DNA of 64,000 bases. Origin: JAFDZO01 sp044226845 (GTDB lineage: Bacteria; Bacteroidota; Ignavibacteria; Tepidaquicellales; Tepidaquicellaceae). The notes beneath the pieces are model-generated. The model did not search any database. It worked only from the letters and a program-made list of their open reading frames with translations, and had not been told where the DNA came from. Location: the NCBI GenBank assembly GCA_044226845.1, contig JBGAGG010000013.1, positions 1 to 64,000 of the forward strand, written 5' to 3'. Below are positions 35,861-44,988 of the stretch, in pieces. Made by a program: the position numbers and the translations under genes. Every line of letters begins with the position of its first letter. Positions within the stretch are counted from its first letter, which is position 1.

Positions 35861-35934
35861 GGGCGGTTAGCTCAGTTGGTTAGAGCGCTACGTTGACATC
35901 GTAGAGGTCATTGGTTCGAATCCATTACCGCCCA
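35861..35934 (+). tRNA. tRNA-Val(GAC)
   Basis: 74-base cloverleaf: acceptor GGGCGGT (35861-35867) / ACCGCCC (35927-35933), D arm, anticodon stem CTACG/CGTAG with loop TTGACAT and anticodon GAC at 35895-35897, T arm TTGGTTCGAATCCA, discriminator A. CCA is not encoded. Confidence 0.95.
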
Positions 35935-36113
35935 CTGAATTTTTTATAAGGTTTACAAAAATGATTCACATAGTAAAGATAAATATTGCCATTTTCCAAT
36001 TCTCTCGCTTCACGCGAACGCCTCATGCTATACCCAGCTCACTCTTTTAAACAAAATTTTAAAATTAAAATTTGAAGATTGATTCGCAAGAGGCGGGTCA
36101 TTCATTTAACTAT

Positions 36114-38078
36114 ATGGATAACAAAATTAAAATAACTTTCCCTGACGGAAGCGTTAAGGAATTCGATAAAGGGGTTTCTGCATTCGATATTGCAAACTCC
36201 ATAAGCAAAAGACTTGCTGAAGAAATACTTGTTGCGAAAGTAAACGGTGTTGATAAAGATATAAACGCTCCGATAAACGAAGATGCTGAAATAAAATTAT
36301 TCAAGTTCGATTCAGATGAAGGCAAAAAAGTTTACTGGCATACAACTTCGCATATAATGGCGCAGGCTATTGAAGAATTATTTCCCGGAGCAAGATTCGG
36401 AGTAGGTCCTCCTATAGAAGGCGGATTTTATTACGACGTTGACTCGGATAAAAAATTCACAGAAGATGATCTGAAAAAGATAGAAGCTAAAATGCTTGAA
36501 ATTGCCAAACGTGATCTGAAGCCTTGTAGAATAGACATGCCGAGACTTGAAGCGATTGAATACTTTAAATCAAAACGCAACGATCCTTACAAAGTAGAAA
36601 TTCTTGAAACAATTGCTAAGGATGAAGATAACGTTTCATTGTATGAGCAGGGTAACTTCACCGATTTATGCCGCGGTCCGCATCTTCCTTCCACTGCAAA
36701 AGTGAAGGCAGTTAAACTGCTTTCTGTTTCAGGTTCTTACTGGAGAGGTGATGAAAACCGTCAGATGCTTCAGAGAATTTACGGAATATCTTTCCCTAAG
36801 CAAAAAGATCTGGACGAGCATTTAAATAATCTTGAAGAAGCAAAGAAAAGAGACCACAGAAAACTCGGGCAGGAGCTTGAGTTATTTATGCTCTCGCAGA
36901 ATGTAGGAAGCGGTCTTCCTATCTGGCTGCCAAAGGGTTCTATTGTAAGAATGGAACTGGAAAACTTTTTAAAGAGCGAACAGTTCAAAAGAGGTTATGA
37001 GCCCGTTTACACTCCGCATATCGGAAAGATTGAATTATACAAAACATCGGGTCACTATCCTTATTATAAAGAGTCACAGTTTCCTCCTCTGGAGTTTGAA
37101 GATGAGACAGGAAAAAAAGAGCAGTATTTATTAAAGCCAATGAACTGCCCGCATCACTTCCAGGTTTATAATCATAAGCCGAGAAGTTATAAGGATTTGC
37201 CGGTAAGACTTGCTGAGTTCGGAACTGTTTACAGATATGAGCAGTCAGGCGAGCTTGCAGGACTTTTACGCGTTCGCGGATTCACACAGGATGACTCGCA
37301 TATTTTCTGCAGACAGGATCAGTTACTTGATGAAGTCTGTAATGTAATTGAGCTGACACAGTTCGTTGCTAAAACTGTAGGATTTGATAGCCTTAACATA
37401 AGACTTTCATTCAGAGATAAAGAAAATAAATCAAAATACGGCGGTACAGATGAACTATGGGATAAAGCTGAGCAGGATGTAAAAGATGCTGCGGACAGAA
37501 TGGGACTGAACTACACAATTGCAATAGGTGAAGCAAGCTTCTACGGTCCAAAGATTGATTTTATTTTAAAAGACTCGCTCAACAGAAAATGGCAGCTTGG
37601 AACAGTTCAGGTTGACTATGTTCAGCCCGTTAACTTCGATATGCTTTATACAGGCGCAGACGGACAGAAGCACAGACCTGTGGTAATTCACAGAGCTCCG
37701 TTCGGCTCGATGGAAAGATTCGTTGCATTGCTGATAGAAAACTTTGCTGGATACTTCCCGCTTTGGTTAGCGCCGGTGCAGGTGATGGTAATTCCGCTTA
37801 CAGATAATCACAAAGAATATGCACAGAAAGTACACGATGAATTGAAATCTCAGAATATCCGGGTCAGTTTAGACGAAAGAAACGAAAAAGTGGGCTATAA
37901 GATACGCGAAGCTGAAAATAAAAAAATCCCATATATGCTTGTTTTGGGCGATAAAGAGGTAAATGAGGGATTAATTTCGATTCGTGAGCATAAAAAGGGC
38001 GATACCGGAAAAATGGAATTGAATAAATTTATAGAAATTATTAAATTAAAGGTTTCCAAAAAAGATATTTTTTATTAA
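36114..38078 (+). CDS. thrS: Threonyl-tRNA synthetase
   Basis: 654 aa from ATG 36114 (KIKITFPDGSVKEF, the TGS-domain start); an in-frame TTG at 36072 adds 14 unconserved residues. Editing-domain motif HTTSHIMAQA (H-x3-H), catalytic motif PMNCPHH, GFTQDDSHIFC (motif 2 region), motif 3 HRAPFGSMERFVALL and the C-terminal anticodon domain follow. It heads the thrS-infC-rpmI-rplT-pheS cluster. Confidence 0.97.
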   Translation: MDNKIKITFPDGSVKEFDKGVSAFDIANSISKRLAEEILVAKVNGVDKDINAPINEDAEIKLFKFDSDEGKKVYWHTTSHIMAQAIEELFPGARFGVGPPIEGGFYYDVDSDKKFTEDDLKKIEAKMLEIAKRDLKPCRIDMPRLEAIEYFKSKRNDPYKVEILETIAKDEDNVSLYEQGNFTDLCRGPHLPSTAKVKAVKLLSVSGSYWRGDENRQMLQRIYGISFPKQKDLDEHLNNLEEAKKRDHRKLGQELELFMLSQNVGSGLPIWLPKGSIVRMELENFLKSEQFKRGYEPVYTPHIGKIELYKTSGHYPYYKESQFPPLEFEDETGKKEQYLLKPMNCPHHFQVYNHKPRSYKDLPVRLAEFGTVYRYEQSGELAGLLRVRGFTQDDSHIFCRQDQLLDEVCNVIELTQFVAKTVGFDSLNIRLSFRDKENKSKYGGTDELWDKAEQDVKDAADRMGLNYTIAIGEASFYGPKIDFILKDSLNRKWQLGTVQVDYVQPVNFDMLYTGADGQKHRPVVIHRAPFGSMERFVALLIENFAGYFPLWLAPVQVMVIPLTDNHKEYAQKVHDELKSQNIRVSLDERNEKVGYKIREAENKKIPYMLVLGDKEVNEGLISIREHKKGDTGKMELNKFIEIIKLKVSKKDIFY

Positions 38079-38094
38079 TTAAATCCAATACAGT

Positions 38095-38802
38095 ATTAAA
38101 GATAATAAACGCTTCCGCGAAAGAACGAATAACTACATAAACGCTCCTCAACTGAGAGTGATTGACGAAAACGGCGATGCCTTAGGTGTACTGTCTAATT
38201 TCGAAGCAAAGAAATTAGCGCAGGAAAAAGGGCTCGATTTAATCGAAATTTCGCCAAATTCAAACCCTCCTGTCTGTAGAATTTCCGATTACGGTAAATT
38301 CAATTATGAAAGACAGAAGAAGGAGAAGGAAGCCAAGAAAAATCAGGTAGTAATGACGGTTAAAGAAGTGCGTTTTAACCCGAATACCGATACGCATGAT
38401 ATTGAATTTAAGACGAAACATCTTTATAATTTTTTGATGGAGGGACATAAAGTAAAAGCTTACGTTATGTTCAAAGGCAGGATGATTACACACCCTGAGT
38501 TCGGAAGAAAACTGATGGACGATATTGTGAATAAACTATCTGAAGTAGGGAAACTTGAAGCTCCGCCGAAAATGGAAGGCAAGCAATTGATTGCTTACTT
38601 CATGCCGGATAAAGCAAAGATTGCCGCGATTAACAAGTTCAGACAAAGAGAAGCAAAACTGATTGCTAAAGAAAACGCTATGGAAGCCGGACAAACCGCT
38701 CCGAAAGAAGTTGTAAATGAAGAAGTAACAAACGACGCAAGTCAACAAGAAGAAAAACTAACATCAGATAATAATTCTGAAGGGAATATAGAAAATGCCT
38801 AA
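38095..38802 (+). CDS. infC: Translation initiation factor IF-3, probable ATT start
   Basis: 235 aa from ATT 38095. The conserved N-terminal INAPQLRVIDENGDALG lies upstream of the first GTG (38158), so initiation must be earlier; ATT (as in E. coli infC, where the rare codon lets IF-3 repress its own synthesis) is 17 bases after the thrS stop and fits the family start. Body: IEISPNSNPPVCRISDYGKF, VKEVRFNPNTDTHD, KVKAYVMFKGRM. A 45-residue acidic, Gln/Glu-rich C-terminal extension (from about 190) is beyond the E. coli protein. Its stop overlaps the rpmI start by 8 bases. Confidence 0.9.
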   Translation: MKDNKRFRERTNNYINAPQLRVIDENGDALGVLSNFEAKKLAQEKGLDLIEISPNSNPPVCRISDYGKFNYERQKKEKEAKKNQVVMTVKEVRFNPNTDTHDIEFKTKHLYNFLMEGHKVKAYVMFKGRMITHPEFGRKLMDDIVNKLSEVGKLEAPPKMEGKQLIAYFMPDKAKIAAINKFRQREAKLIAKENAMEAGQTAPKEVVNEEVTNDASQQEEKLTSDNNSEGNIENA

Positions 38803-38989
38803 AATGAAATCCAACAGAGCTGCTGCTAAGAGATTCAAAGTAACAGCTACAGGGAAACTGAAAAGAAGTAAGTCTCACAAAAGACATATTTTAACAAAGA
38901 AGTCCAGCAAAAGAAAGAGACATCTTGGTACAGCTACCCTGGTTTCCATTCCGGAAACAAGAAAAATGCTTAGATTAATCCAAGCATAA
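38795..38989 (+). CDS. rpmI: 50S ribosomal protein L35
   Basis: 64 aa: MPKMKSNRAAAKRFKVTATG then KRSKSHKRHILTKKSSKRKR, the standard basic sequence. It overlaps the end of infC by 8 bases, so the two are translationally coupled. Confidence 0.96.
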   Translation: MPKMKSNRAAAKRFKVTATGKLKRSKSHKRHILTKKSSKRKRHLGTATLVSIPETRKMLRLIQA

Positions 38990-39056
38990 ATATACAATTA
39001 TAAGCCCGCTTAAATGACGGGGAACGTATAATAATTTTATAAATTAAAATAAACAA

Positions 39057-39404
39057 ATGCCACGTTCAAAAAACAAAGTCGCATCGCACAGAAGAAGAAA
39101 AAGAGTCCTCGAGAAAGCTAAAGGATATTTCGGAGCGAGAAGTAAAGTCTATACAGTTGCAAAAAACTCCGTAGAAAAGGGTTTAACACATGCATACAAA
39201 GACAGAAAAACAAAGAAGAGAGTTTACAGAAGCTTATGGATTACAAGAATTAACGCTGCTGCAAGATTGAACAACACTTCTTACTCAAAGTTAATCGATG
39301 CGTTAAACAAAAAGAATATTGATATAAACAGAAAAGTTCTTTCTGATTTAGCTTACAATAATCTTCCTGCATTCAATGAAATAGTAAGATTCGCTTTAGC
39401 GTAA
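39057..39404 (+). CDS. rplT: 50S ribosomal protein L20
   Basis: 115 aa; the RNA-binding start MPRSKNKVASHRRRKRVLEKAKG and the C-terminal LAYNNLPAFNEIVRFA match the family. In many bacteria L20 feeds back on the infC-rpmI-rplT mRNA; no leader structure for this was identified here. A terminator follows it. Confidence 0.96.
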   Translation: MPRSKNKVASHRRRKRVLEKAKGYFGARSKVYTVAKNSVEKGLTHAYKDRKTKKRVYRSLWITRINAAARLNNTSYSKLIDALNKKNIDINRKVLSDLAYNNLPAFNEIVRFALA

Positions 39405-39434
39405 TTTTTCTTTTACATTACGGTTATTTTTACA

Positions 39435-39464
39435 AAAGGCGAGCGAAAACTCGCCTTTATTATA
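39435..39464 (+). terminator. Intrinsic terminator after rplT
   Basis: Stem AAAGGCGAG (39435-39443) / CTCGCCTTT (39450-39458), loop CGAAAA, T-rich tail. It separates the ribosomal cluster from pheS. Confidence 0.85.
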
Positions 39465-39481
39465 TATAATCCTTTTTGACC

Positions 39482-40513
39482 ATGCTTGACAACTTAAAAA
39501 ATATATCAGCTGAAGTAACGGATGAAATAAAATCGGTAAACGATTTAAACTCGCTGGAAGAATTCAGAATAAAATATTTAAGCAGAAAAGGAATTGTTGC
39601 CTCCCTGTTTGAAAATCTCAAAGACGTACCTAAAGAAGAAAAAGGAGCTTACGGCAAGCATCTTAATGAGTTAAAAAATCTCGTTAATAATCTTTTCGAA
39701 GAAAAGAAAAATTCTTTTGGTTCCGCTGAAGAAAAATCCGACATCGACATTACATTAGAAGGCAGAACTTACAATGAAGGTACACGTCATTTAATTTCAA
39801 AAGCGCTTGAAGAAATTTCCTCCATATTTGTAAAGATAGGATTTAAAATATACGACGGTCCTGAAATAGAAACTGAGTTCCATAACTTCGATGCGCTGAA
39901 TACACCTGACTATCATCCTTCAAGAGATATGCAGGATACTTTCTATATAGATGAAAAAGGCAAACCTTCGAATGAACACGGCAAAATTTTATTAAGAACT
40001 CATACATCTCCGGGACAGATACGCGCAATGCTGGGGCATAAGCCGCCGATAAGAATTATTTTACCGGGTAAAGTGTTCCGTAATGAAGCAATAAGCGCAA
40101 GAAGCTTATCGCAGTTTCATCAGATAGAAGGATTGTATGTGGATAAAGATGTTACGTTCGGAGATTTAAAAGGAACGCTGGATTACTTCGCAAAGCAGTT
40201 TTTCGGTGATGATCTGAAAACAAGAATGAGACCTTCGTTCTTCCCGTTCACTGAACCATCTGCAGAAGTTGATGTGGAATGCTTTATCTGCAAAGGCGAA
40301 GGATGCAGGATTTGCAAACATACGGGCTGGGTAGAAATTGCCGGCTGTGGAATGGTAAATCCAAAGGTATTTGAAAACGTCGGATACGAAGAAGGTGAAT
40401 ATACAGGGTTTGCGTTTGGAATGGGTATTGAGAGAACTATCATGGTGAAATACGGTATCCCGGATATAAGGATGTTCTATGAAAACGATGTAAGATTTTT
40501 AAAACAGTTTTAA
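39482..40513 (+). CDS. pheS: Phenylalanyl-tRNA synthetase alpha subunit
   Basis: 343 aa from ATG 39482 (TTG 39476 is a weaker start). Motif 2 region DTFYIDEKGK and RTHTSPGQIRAM, FRNEAISARSLSQFHQIEGLYVD, a zinc-ribbon-like CFICKGEGCRICKHTGW, and motif 3 GFAFGMGIERTIMVKYGI are present. The usual partner pheT does not follow; the next gene is a double cyclophilin. Confidence 0.95.
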   Translation: MLDNLKNISAEVTDEIKSVNDLNSLEEFRIKYLSRKGIVASLFENLKDVPKEEKGAYGKHLNELKNLVNNLFEEKKNSFGSAEEKSDIDITLEGRTYNEGTRHLISKALEEISSIFVKIGFKIYDGPEIETEFHNFDALNTPDYHPSRDMQDTFYIDEKGKPSNEHGKILLRTHTSPGQIRAMLGHKPPIRIILPGKVFRNEAISARSLSQFHQIEGLYVDKDVTFGDLKGTLDYFAKQFFGDDLKTRMRPSFFPFTEPSAEVDVECFICKGEGCRICKHTGWVEIAGCGMVNPKVFENVGYEEGEYTGFAFGMGIERTIMVKYGIPDIRMFYENDVRFLKQF

Positions 40514-40522
40514 TTTTATCCA

Positions 40523-41581
40523 ATGAAGAATTATTCAGCAAAAATATTTTTCCTTTCATTCGCAATTTGCTTAGCTCTGTTTTTCAGTTCCGTAAATGTA
40601 CAAGCTGAAGATAACAAAATTGTTGTGATGGAAACAACAATGGGAACAATAAAAATAAAACTGTATACTGATGAAGCCCCTGTAACCACGCAAAATTTTA
40701 TCAATCTTGTCAATCAGGGATTTTACAACGGAATTTTGTTTCACAGAGTTATTGACGGATTTATGATTCAGGGCGGAGACCCGACAGGAACGGGCAGAGG
40801 CGGTTCTAAGACAGTAATACCTGATGAGTTTGCGCCGGGACTAAGCCACGACAGAGCAGGAATAGTTTCTATGGCAAACAGAGGTCCGAATACAAGTACT
40901 TCACAATTTTTTATTACATTAGGAGCTTATAAGCATTTAGACAATCGTCATGCAATTTTTGGTGAAATCGCAGAGGGTATGGATGTGGTTTATTCCATAG
41001 GGAAAGTAAGAACCGGTGAAGGAGATAGACCTGTTGAAGATGTGAAAATAATTTCAGCTTATGTTTTAAGCGATGGAGTAAGCGATGGAGTAAGCGATGG
41101 AGTTACTCAGAATGCATCAGAAAAATATGCTACACTTGAAACTTCTCTGGGCACAATAAAAATAAAATTGTTTACTAAAGAAGCTCCATACACTACACTA
41201 AATTTTATTGACCTTATAAACAAAGGTTTTTACGACGGAATAATTTTTCACAGAGTTATTGACGGATTTATGATTCAGGGCGGAGACCCGACCGGAACAG
41301 GAATGGGCGGCTCAGGAAAAATAATTCCGGATGAATTTAAAACAGGTTTATCGCATGGCAAGGAAGGAATACTTTCAATGGCTAATGCAGGTCCGCATAC
41401 AACAAGCTCACAGTTCTTTATCACTCTGGCACCACAGAAGCATTTAGACGGCGGCTACTCTATTTTCGGAGAAGTTATTGAAGGAATGGATGTTGTAAAA
41501 GCTATAGGAAAAGTAAAAACAAACGCTCAGGACAGACCGCTTGAAGATGTAAAAATTATTAAAGCAACAATATCAGAATAA
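40523..41581 (+). CDS. Exported double-domain cyclophilin-type peptidyl-prolyl isomerase
   Basis: 352 aa. Signal peptide (IFFLSFAICLALFFSSVNVQA), cyclophilin domain 1 (about 33-180, FHRVIDGFMIQGGDPTGTGRGG) and domain 2 (about 200-350, FHRVIDGFMIQGGDPTGTGMGG), both with the catalytic Arg and Gln-containing signature and FFITL. The linker is SDG-V repeats encoded by a 12-base tandem repeat at 41069. Likely a periplasmic folding catalyst. Two domains in one chain is an in-gene duplication. Confidence 0.93.
   Translation: MKNYSAKIFFLSFAICLALFFSSVNVQAEDNKIVVMETTMGTIKIKLYTDEAPVTTQNFINLVNQGFYNGILFHRVIDGFMIQGGDPTGTGRGGSKTVIPDEFAPGLSHDRAGIVSMANRGPNTSTSQFFITLGAYKHLDNRHAIFGEIAEGMDVVYSIGKVRTGEGDRPVEDVKIISAYVLSDGVSDGVSDGVTQNASEKYATLETSLGTIKIKLFTKEAPYTTLNFIDLINKGFYDGIIFHRVIDGFMIQGGDPTGTGMGGSGKIIPDEFKTGLSHGKEGILSMANAGPHTTSSQFFITLAPQKHLDGGYSIFGEVIEGMDVVKAIGKVKTNAQDRPLEDVKIIKATISE
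41069..41104 (+). repeat. 12-base tandem repeat in the cyclophilin linker
   Basis: Three copies of the 12-base unit AGCGATGGAGTA (41069-41104, last copy slightly altered) encode SDGV units between the two cyclophilin domains. Repeat number may vary between strains without frame change because the unit is a multiple of three. Confidence 0.8.
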
Positions 41582-41613
41582 TAGTTTTATTTATAAAAAC
41601 ACTATAAACAAAA

Positions 41614-42294
41614 ATGAAAAAAATTAATTTATTATTAACAGCATTTGTTCTATTCGCATTTATCATTGCCGGATGCGGAAAGAAAGAGGAATCAACAACT
41701 ACAACTACTCCACAGACAACAACTAATACAACTACACCTGTGCCTACAAAAGTTGATACTGTAAAAAAAGATACAGCTACAACTAAAGAAGATGCAAACG
41801 GCGACGAAAAGAAGACTGACACAAAAGGCAAGAACATTGTAAAGATGGAAACAACAATGGGAACAATAAAAATAAAATTGTTCACAAAAGAAGCTCCGAT
41901 AACTACACAGAACTTTATTGACCTAGTAAACAAAGGTTTCTATAATGGAATTATCTTCCATAGAGTTATAGACGGATTCATGATTCAGGGCGGTGATCCT
42001 AAAGGAACAGGTACAGGCGGCTCAGATAAAACTATCCCTGATGAATTTGGTCCGGGCTTAAAACACAGCAAAGCAGGAATGCTTTCAATGGCTAACAGAG
42101 GCCCGAACACAGGCACATCACAGTTCTTCATCACACTTGCACCTACACCGCACTTAGACGGCAAGCATGCCATCTTCGGTGAAGTAATTGACGGAATGGA
42201 TGTTGTGAAAAAAATCGGAAAAGTAAAAACAGGACAAGGCGACAGACCTGAAACAGAAGTAAAAATGACTAAAGTAACAATGGTCGATAAGTGA
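41614..42294 (+). CDS. Cyclophilin-type peptidyl-prolyl isomerase, lipoprotein
   Basis: 226 aa. Lipobox FIIAGC (Cys21) then a Thr/Lys-rich linker (25-70) and one cyclophilin domain (FHRVIDGFMIQGGDPKGTG, SQFFITL). It is a membrane-anchored periplasmic PPIase, third cyclophilin domain in a row. A strong terminator follows. Confidence 0.94.
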   Translation: MKKINLLLTAFVLFAFIIAGCGKKEESTTTTTPQTTTNTTTPVPTKVDTVKKDTATTKEDANGDEKKTDTKGKNIVKMETTMGTIKIKLFTKEAPITTQNFIDLVNKGFYNGIIFHRVIDGFMIQGGDPKGTGTGGSDKTIPDEFGPGLKHSKAGMLSMANRGPNTGTSQFFITLAPTPHLDGKHAIFGEVIDGMDVVKKIGKVKTGQGDRPETEVKMTKVTMVDK

Positions 42295-42307
42295 TAATGA
42301 GTTTTTT

Positions 42308-42346
42308 AAAATCCCGATAGGATAATTTTCTATCGGGATTTTTTTA
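42308..42346 (+). terminator. Intrinsic terminator after the lipoprotein PPIase
   Basis: Stem AAAATCCCGATAG (42308-42320) / CTATCGGGATTTT (42330-42342), then T run. Confidence 0.9.
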
Positions 42347-42385
42347 TGTCCTTTTACGACATTGCATATCAATTTGTAATTAACA

Positions 42386-42898
42386 ATGTTCTCAAAAATA
42401 TTTAAACGAAAAAAAATCTCTCACATGGAAACTCCAGAAAAAAACATTATGATGGAAACCAATATGGGTAACATCAAAATTAAATTATTCATGAAAGAAG
42501 CGCCGCTTACTGCCGGCAATTTTCTTTCGCTCGCTGAAAAAGGATTTTACGACGGAATCATTTTTCACAGAGTGATTGACCAGTTCATGATTCAGGGCGG
42601 TGACCCGACAGGAACCGGACGCGGCGGCTCGGGCAAAAAAATTAAAGATGAGTTCGGTGACGGATTGATTCACAATAAGCCGGGCATTCTTTCAATGGCT
42701 AATGCAGGCCCAAACTCAGGCGATTCACAATTTTTCATTACACTTGTTCCTACTCCATGGCTAGACGGCAAGCATGCTATCTTCGGTGAAGTTATTGAAG
42801 GAATGGACGTTGTTGAAAAGATCGGCAAGACAAAAGTTGACCATTACGACAAACCTGTTGAAGATGTTGTGATGACAAAGGTGTATGCAGTAGAATAA
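42386..42898 (+). CDS. Cyclophilin-type peptidyl-prolyl isomerase, cytosolic
   Basis: 170 aa. No signal peptide; a short basic N-terminus (MFSKIFKRKKISH) then the domain (FHRVIDQFMIQGGDPTGTGRG, SQFFITLVPTPWLDGKHAIFG). A second ATG (42425) would start right at the domain (METPEK). It keeps the active-site Trp (PTPWLDG) that the exported copies have replaced. Fourth cyclophilin domain in 2.4 kb. Confidence 0.93.
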   Translation: MFSKIFKRKKISHMETPEKNIMMETNMGNIKIKLFMKEAPLTAGNFLSLAEKGFYDGIIFHRVIDQFMIQGGDPTGTGRGGSGKKIKDEFGDGLIHNKPGILSMANAGPNSGDSQFFITLVPTPWLDGKHAIFGEVIEGMDVVEKIGKTKVDHYDKPVEDVVMTKVYAVE

Positions 42899-43259
42899 AT
42901 TTTAAATTGGGTGTCTTGATACCGCCCCCTTAATCCCCCTCCTTATAAAGGAGGGGGAAACCACATAGATTTTTTTTGAACACGACTTAAAACCCGTGGC
43001 AATATTTCGAATACACGCCCTTTTGGATTGCCCTGAAGGGTTTTTTATTTTTATTAATTCCTCCCCGGATTGAGCGGGTCGAGTGAACGACACAAAGGGG
43101 GTTCGTTTAAACACCCCTCCCCGACTTCGTCGGGACTTCCCTCAAGGGGAGAATTTTTAACCTTGTACAACTCCCAATACTCAATACCCAATACTATACA
43201 TACTACCTACAAATAATTCCACTTATCCTTTCATTATATTTTATTAAATTGTACGCTAT
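42899..43259. other. Intergenic region with hairpin repeats
   Basis: 361 bases. CCCCCTCCTT/AAGGAGGGGG (42935-42957), and a weaker hairpin AAAACCC..GGCAAT (42989-43003) with ATTGCC..GGGTTTT (43027-43044) followed by TTTTTT that may end the PPIase transcript. The rest is a set of GC-rich words of repeat origin, no gene. Confidence 0.55.
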
Positions 43260-44282
43260 ATGAAAGGTGCTTCAGCCACAAATCTTTCCTACAAAGAATT
43301 TTCACTGGATATCAGCAAAGGTAAAATTCCCCCTAATTTAGTTCTTGCTTCAAAATATAAAGTCGTGACTTCTATATTGCTTAACAGCATAGCGCGGAAA
43401 TTTTTAGAGGAAGAAAAAATTACGGAGGAAACTCTGAAGTATTATTATGCCGATGACAAGAACTTTGAAGAAATGATGGGTGAGAGCATGAACGTAAGCT
43501 TCTTTTCAGCAAAGAAAGTTTTAGTGTATAAAAACTTTAAGAAGCTTTTGAAAGATGACAGGGAATTATTTTTAAGATACCTGAACAATTACAATCCCGA
43601 TACTCTTATAATTTTACTTGCAAATGATTTTGCGGATATTGCAGATAACGTAGGAGATATATCTCACGGCAATTTGAAAGTGATTAACGTAAAAGATTTT
43701 TCAGATGCAGAGCTTTTCAACTGGGTAAAAGAATTATTTGAGGGTTATGAAATAAGCGATGAAAATATAAATTATTTTGTTACTCTATCAGGAAGCTCAG
43801 TTGATGAATTGTACAATGAAACCGAGAAGCTGAAGATTTTTGCTTTCAAAGAAAAAGTTATAACGAAGGAAATAATAAATCTCAGCTCAGGCATTTCGCG
43901 TGACTTTGATGAGAACGATTTCCTATTAGCAGTGCTCACTAAAAATTTTGATAAGGCGCTTGCCATATATGATAAGCTTTCATTACAGAGAGATGTAGAG
44001 ATATATTTAATGTATCTTATCAGCAATGCATTTATAGGGATTACAAAGCTTTTTGACCCTTCTATAGCCGCCTATAGTAAGGATTTAAAAAGAATATTGA
44101 AGTTGTGGTTTGGTTCAGATAAATTGATTAGTACGCTGAAAGAGTATAAGGACTCGACCAATTTGCCGGCAGTAAAAGAGCATTTGCAGAGGATTTTTGA
44201 GGTAGATAAGCTGTTAAAAACATCGAATCCCGATAAAAAAAACGTAATAACTAACTTAATTTTTAGTTTAACTCATACTTAA
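43260..44282 (+). CDS. holA: DNA polymerase III delta subunit
   Basis: 340 aa. HolA family order: VLVYKNFKKLLKD, FDSDELFNWVKELFE-like DAELFNWVKELF, then DLDENDFLLAV-like RDFDENDFLLAVLTKNF and a helical C-terminal clamp-loader domain. No Walker motif, as expected for delta. It opens the beta clamp in the clamp loader with DnaX. Sequence identity is loose as usual for this family. Confidence 0.85.
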   Translation: MKGASATNLSYKEFSLDISKGKIPPNLVLASKYKVVTSILLNSIARKFLEEEKITEETLKYYYADDKNFEEMMGESMNVSFFSAKKVLVYKNFKKLLKDDRELFLRYLNNYNPDTLIILLANDFADIADNVGDISHGNLKVINVKDFSDAELFNWVKELFEGYEISDENINYFVTLSGSSVDELYNETEKLKIFAFKEKVITKEIINLSSGISRDFDENDFLLAVLTKNFDKALAIYDKLSLQRDVEIYLMYLISNAFIGITKLFDPSIAAYSKDLKRILKLWFGSDKLISTLKEYKDSTNLPAVKEHLQRIFEVDKLLKTSNPDKKNVITNLIFSLTHT

Positions 44283-44337
44283 TAGAGACTATCGGCGGAA
44301 CATTTTACAATTTAATTAGTATATAAATTAAGCTTAG

Positions 44338-44940
44338 ATGCTTTTAAAATCGAATTCCGTTTATAAAGGTTATACCGATGAACAGCTGATAGCCGAATTC
44401 CAACAGGAAAAAGTTGAGGCGTTCAATGAGATAGTTCTCAGGTATAAGGATAAGCTGATAAACTTTTTATTCAGATATACCGGCAGCCGGGAAGAGGCTG
44501 AGGACCTTGCACAGGATACTTTTCTGAAACTGTATAAATCAAAACATTTATACAAAGAGATAGCAAAGTTTTCTACATGGTTCTATACAATTGCAATTAA
44601 TATTGCAAAGACGAATTTAAGAAAGAAAAAGAATTACAGTTCAATTTCTATAAGCGATTTTGACCCCGATGGCGAAAAAGATTTTGATTTAAAGGCCGAT
44701 GTTTTATCTCCCGAGGAAACGGCTCAGGCAGGAATTGAAAACGAATTTATTCAGCAGGCAATTAACTCGCTTGATGATAAGTTCAAAGAAGTAATAATCC
44801 TGCGGGACATTCAGGATATGGATTACGAAGAGATAGCTGAAATTATGAAGCTGCCTTTGGGCACAGTGAAATCACGGATTAACAGAGGACGCGAAAAGCT
44901 GAAAGAATTATTACAGGATATATATAAACCGAATTCCTAA
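44338..44940 (+). CDS. ECF-family RNA polymerase sigma factor
   Basis: 200 aa. Sigma region 2 (YKDKLINFLFRYTGSREEAEDLAQDTFLKLYK) and region 4 (LDDKFKEVIILRDIQDMDYEEIAEIMKLPLGTVKSRINRGREKLK). It redirects RNA polymerase to stress or envelope promoters. The gene following by 48 bases encodes a one-pass membrane protein that may be its partner. Confidence 0.95.
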   Translation: MLLKSNSVYKGYTDEQLIAEFQQEKVEAFNEIVLRYKDKLINFLFRYTGSREEAEDLAQDTFLKLYKSKHLYKEIAKFSTWFYTIAINIAKTNLRKKKNYSSISISDFDPDGEKDFDLKADVLSPEETAQAGIENEFIQQAINSLDDKFKEVIILRDIQDMDYEEIAEIMKLPLGTVKSRINRGREKLKELLQDIYKPNS

Positions 44941-44988
44941 TTTTATAAACTTAAGGGAGAATTAATTATAAATTAATTTTACAATGCT

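Noticed and set aside
36072..36113. TTG start of thrS
   Set aside because: ATG 36114 matches the family N-terminus; the extension is not conserved.
42902..43114. Minus-strand frame with SFIRRGIKGA
   Set aside because: Made of the CCCCCTCCTT repeat family and terminator sequence.
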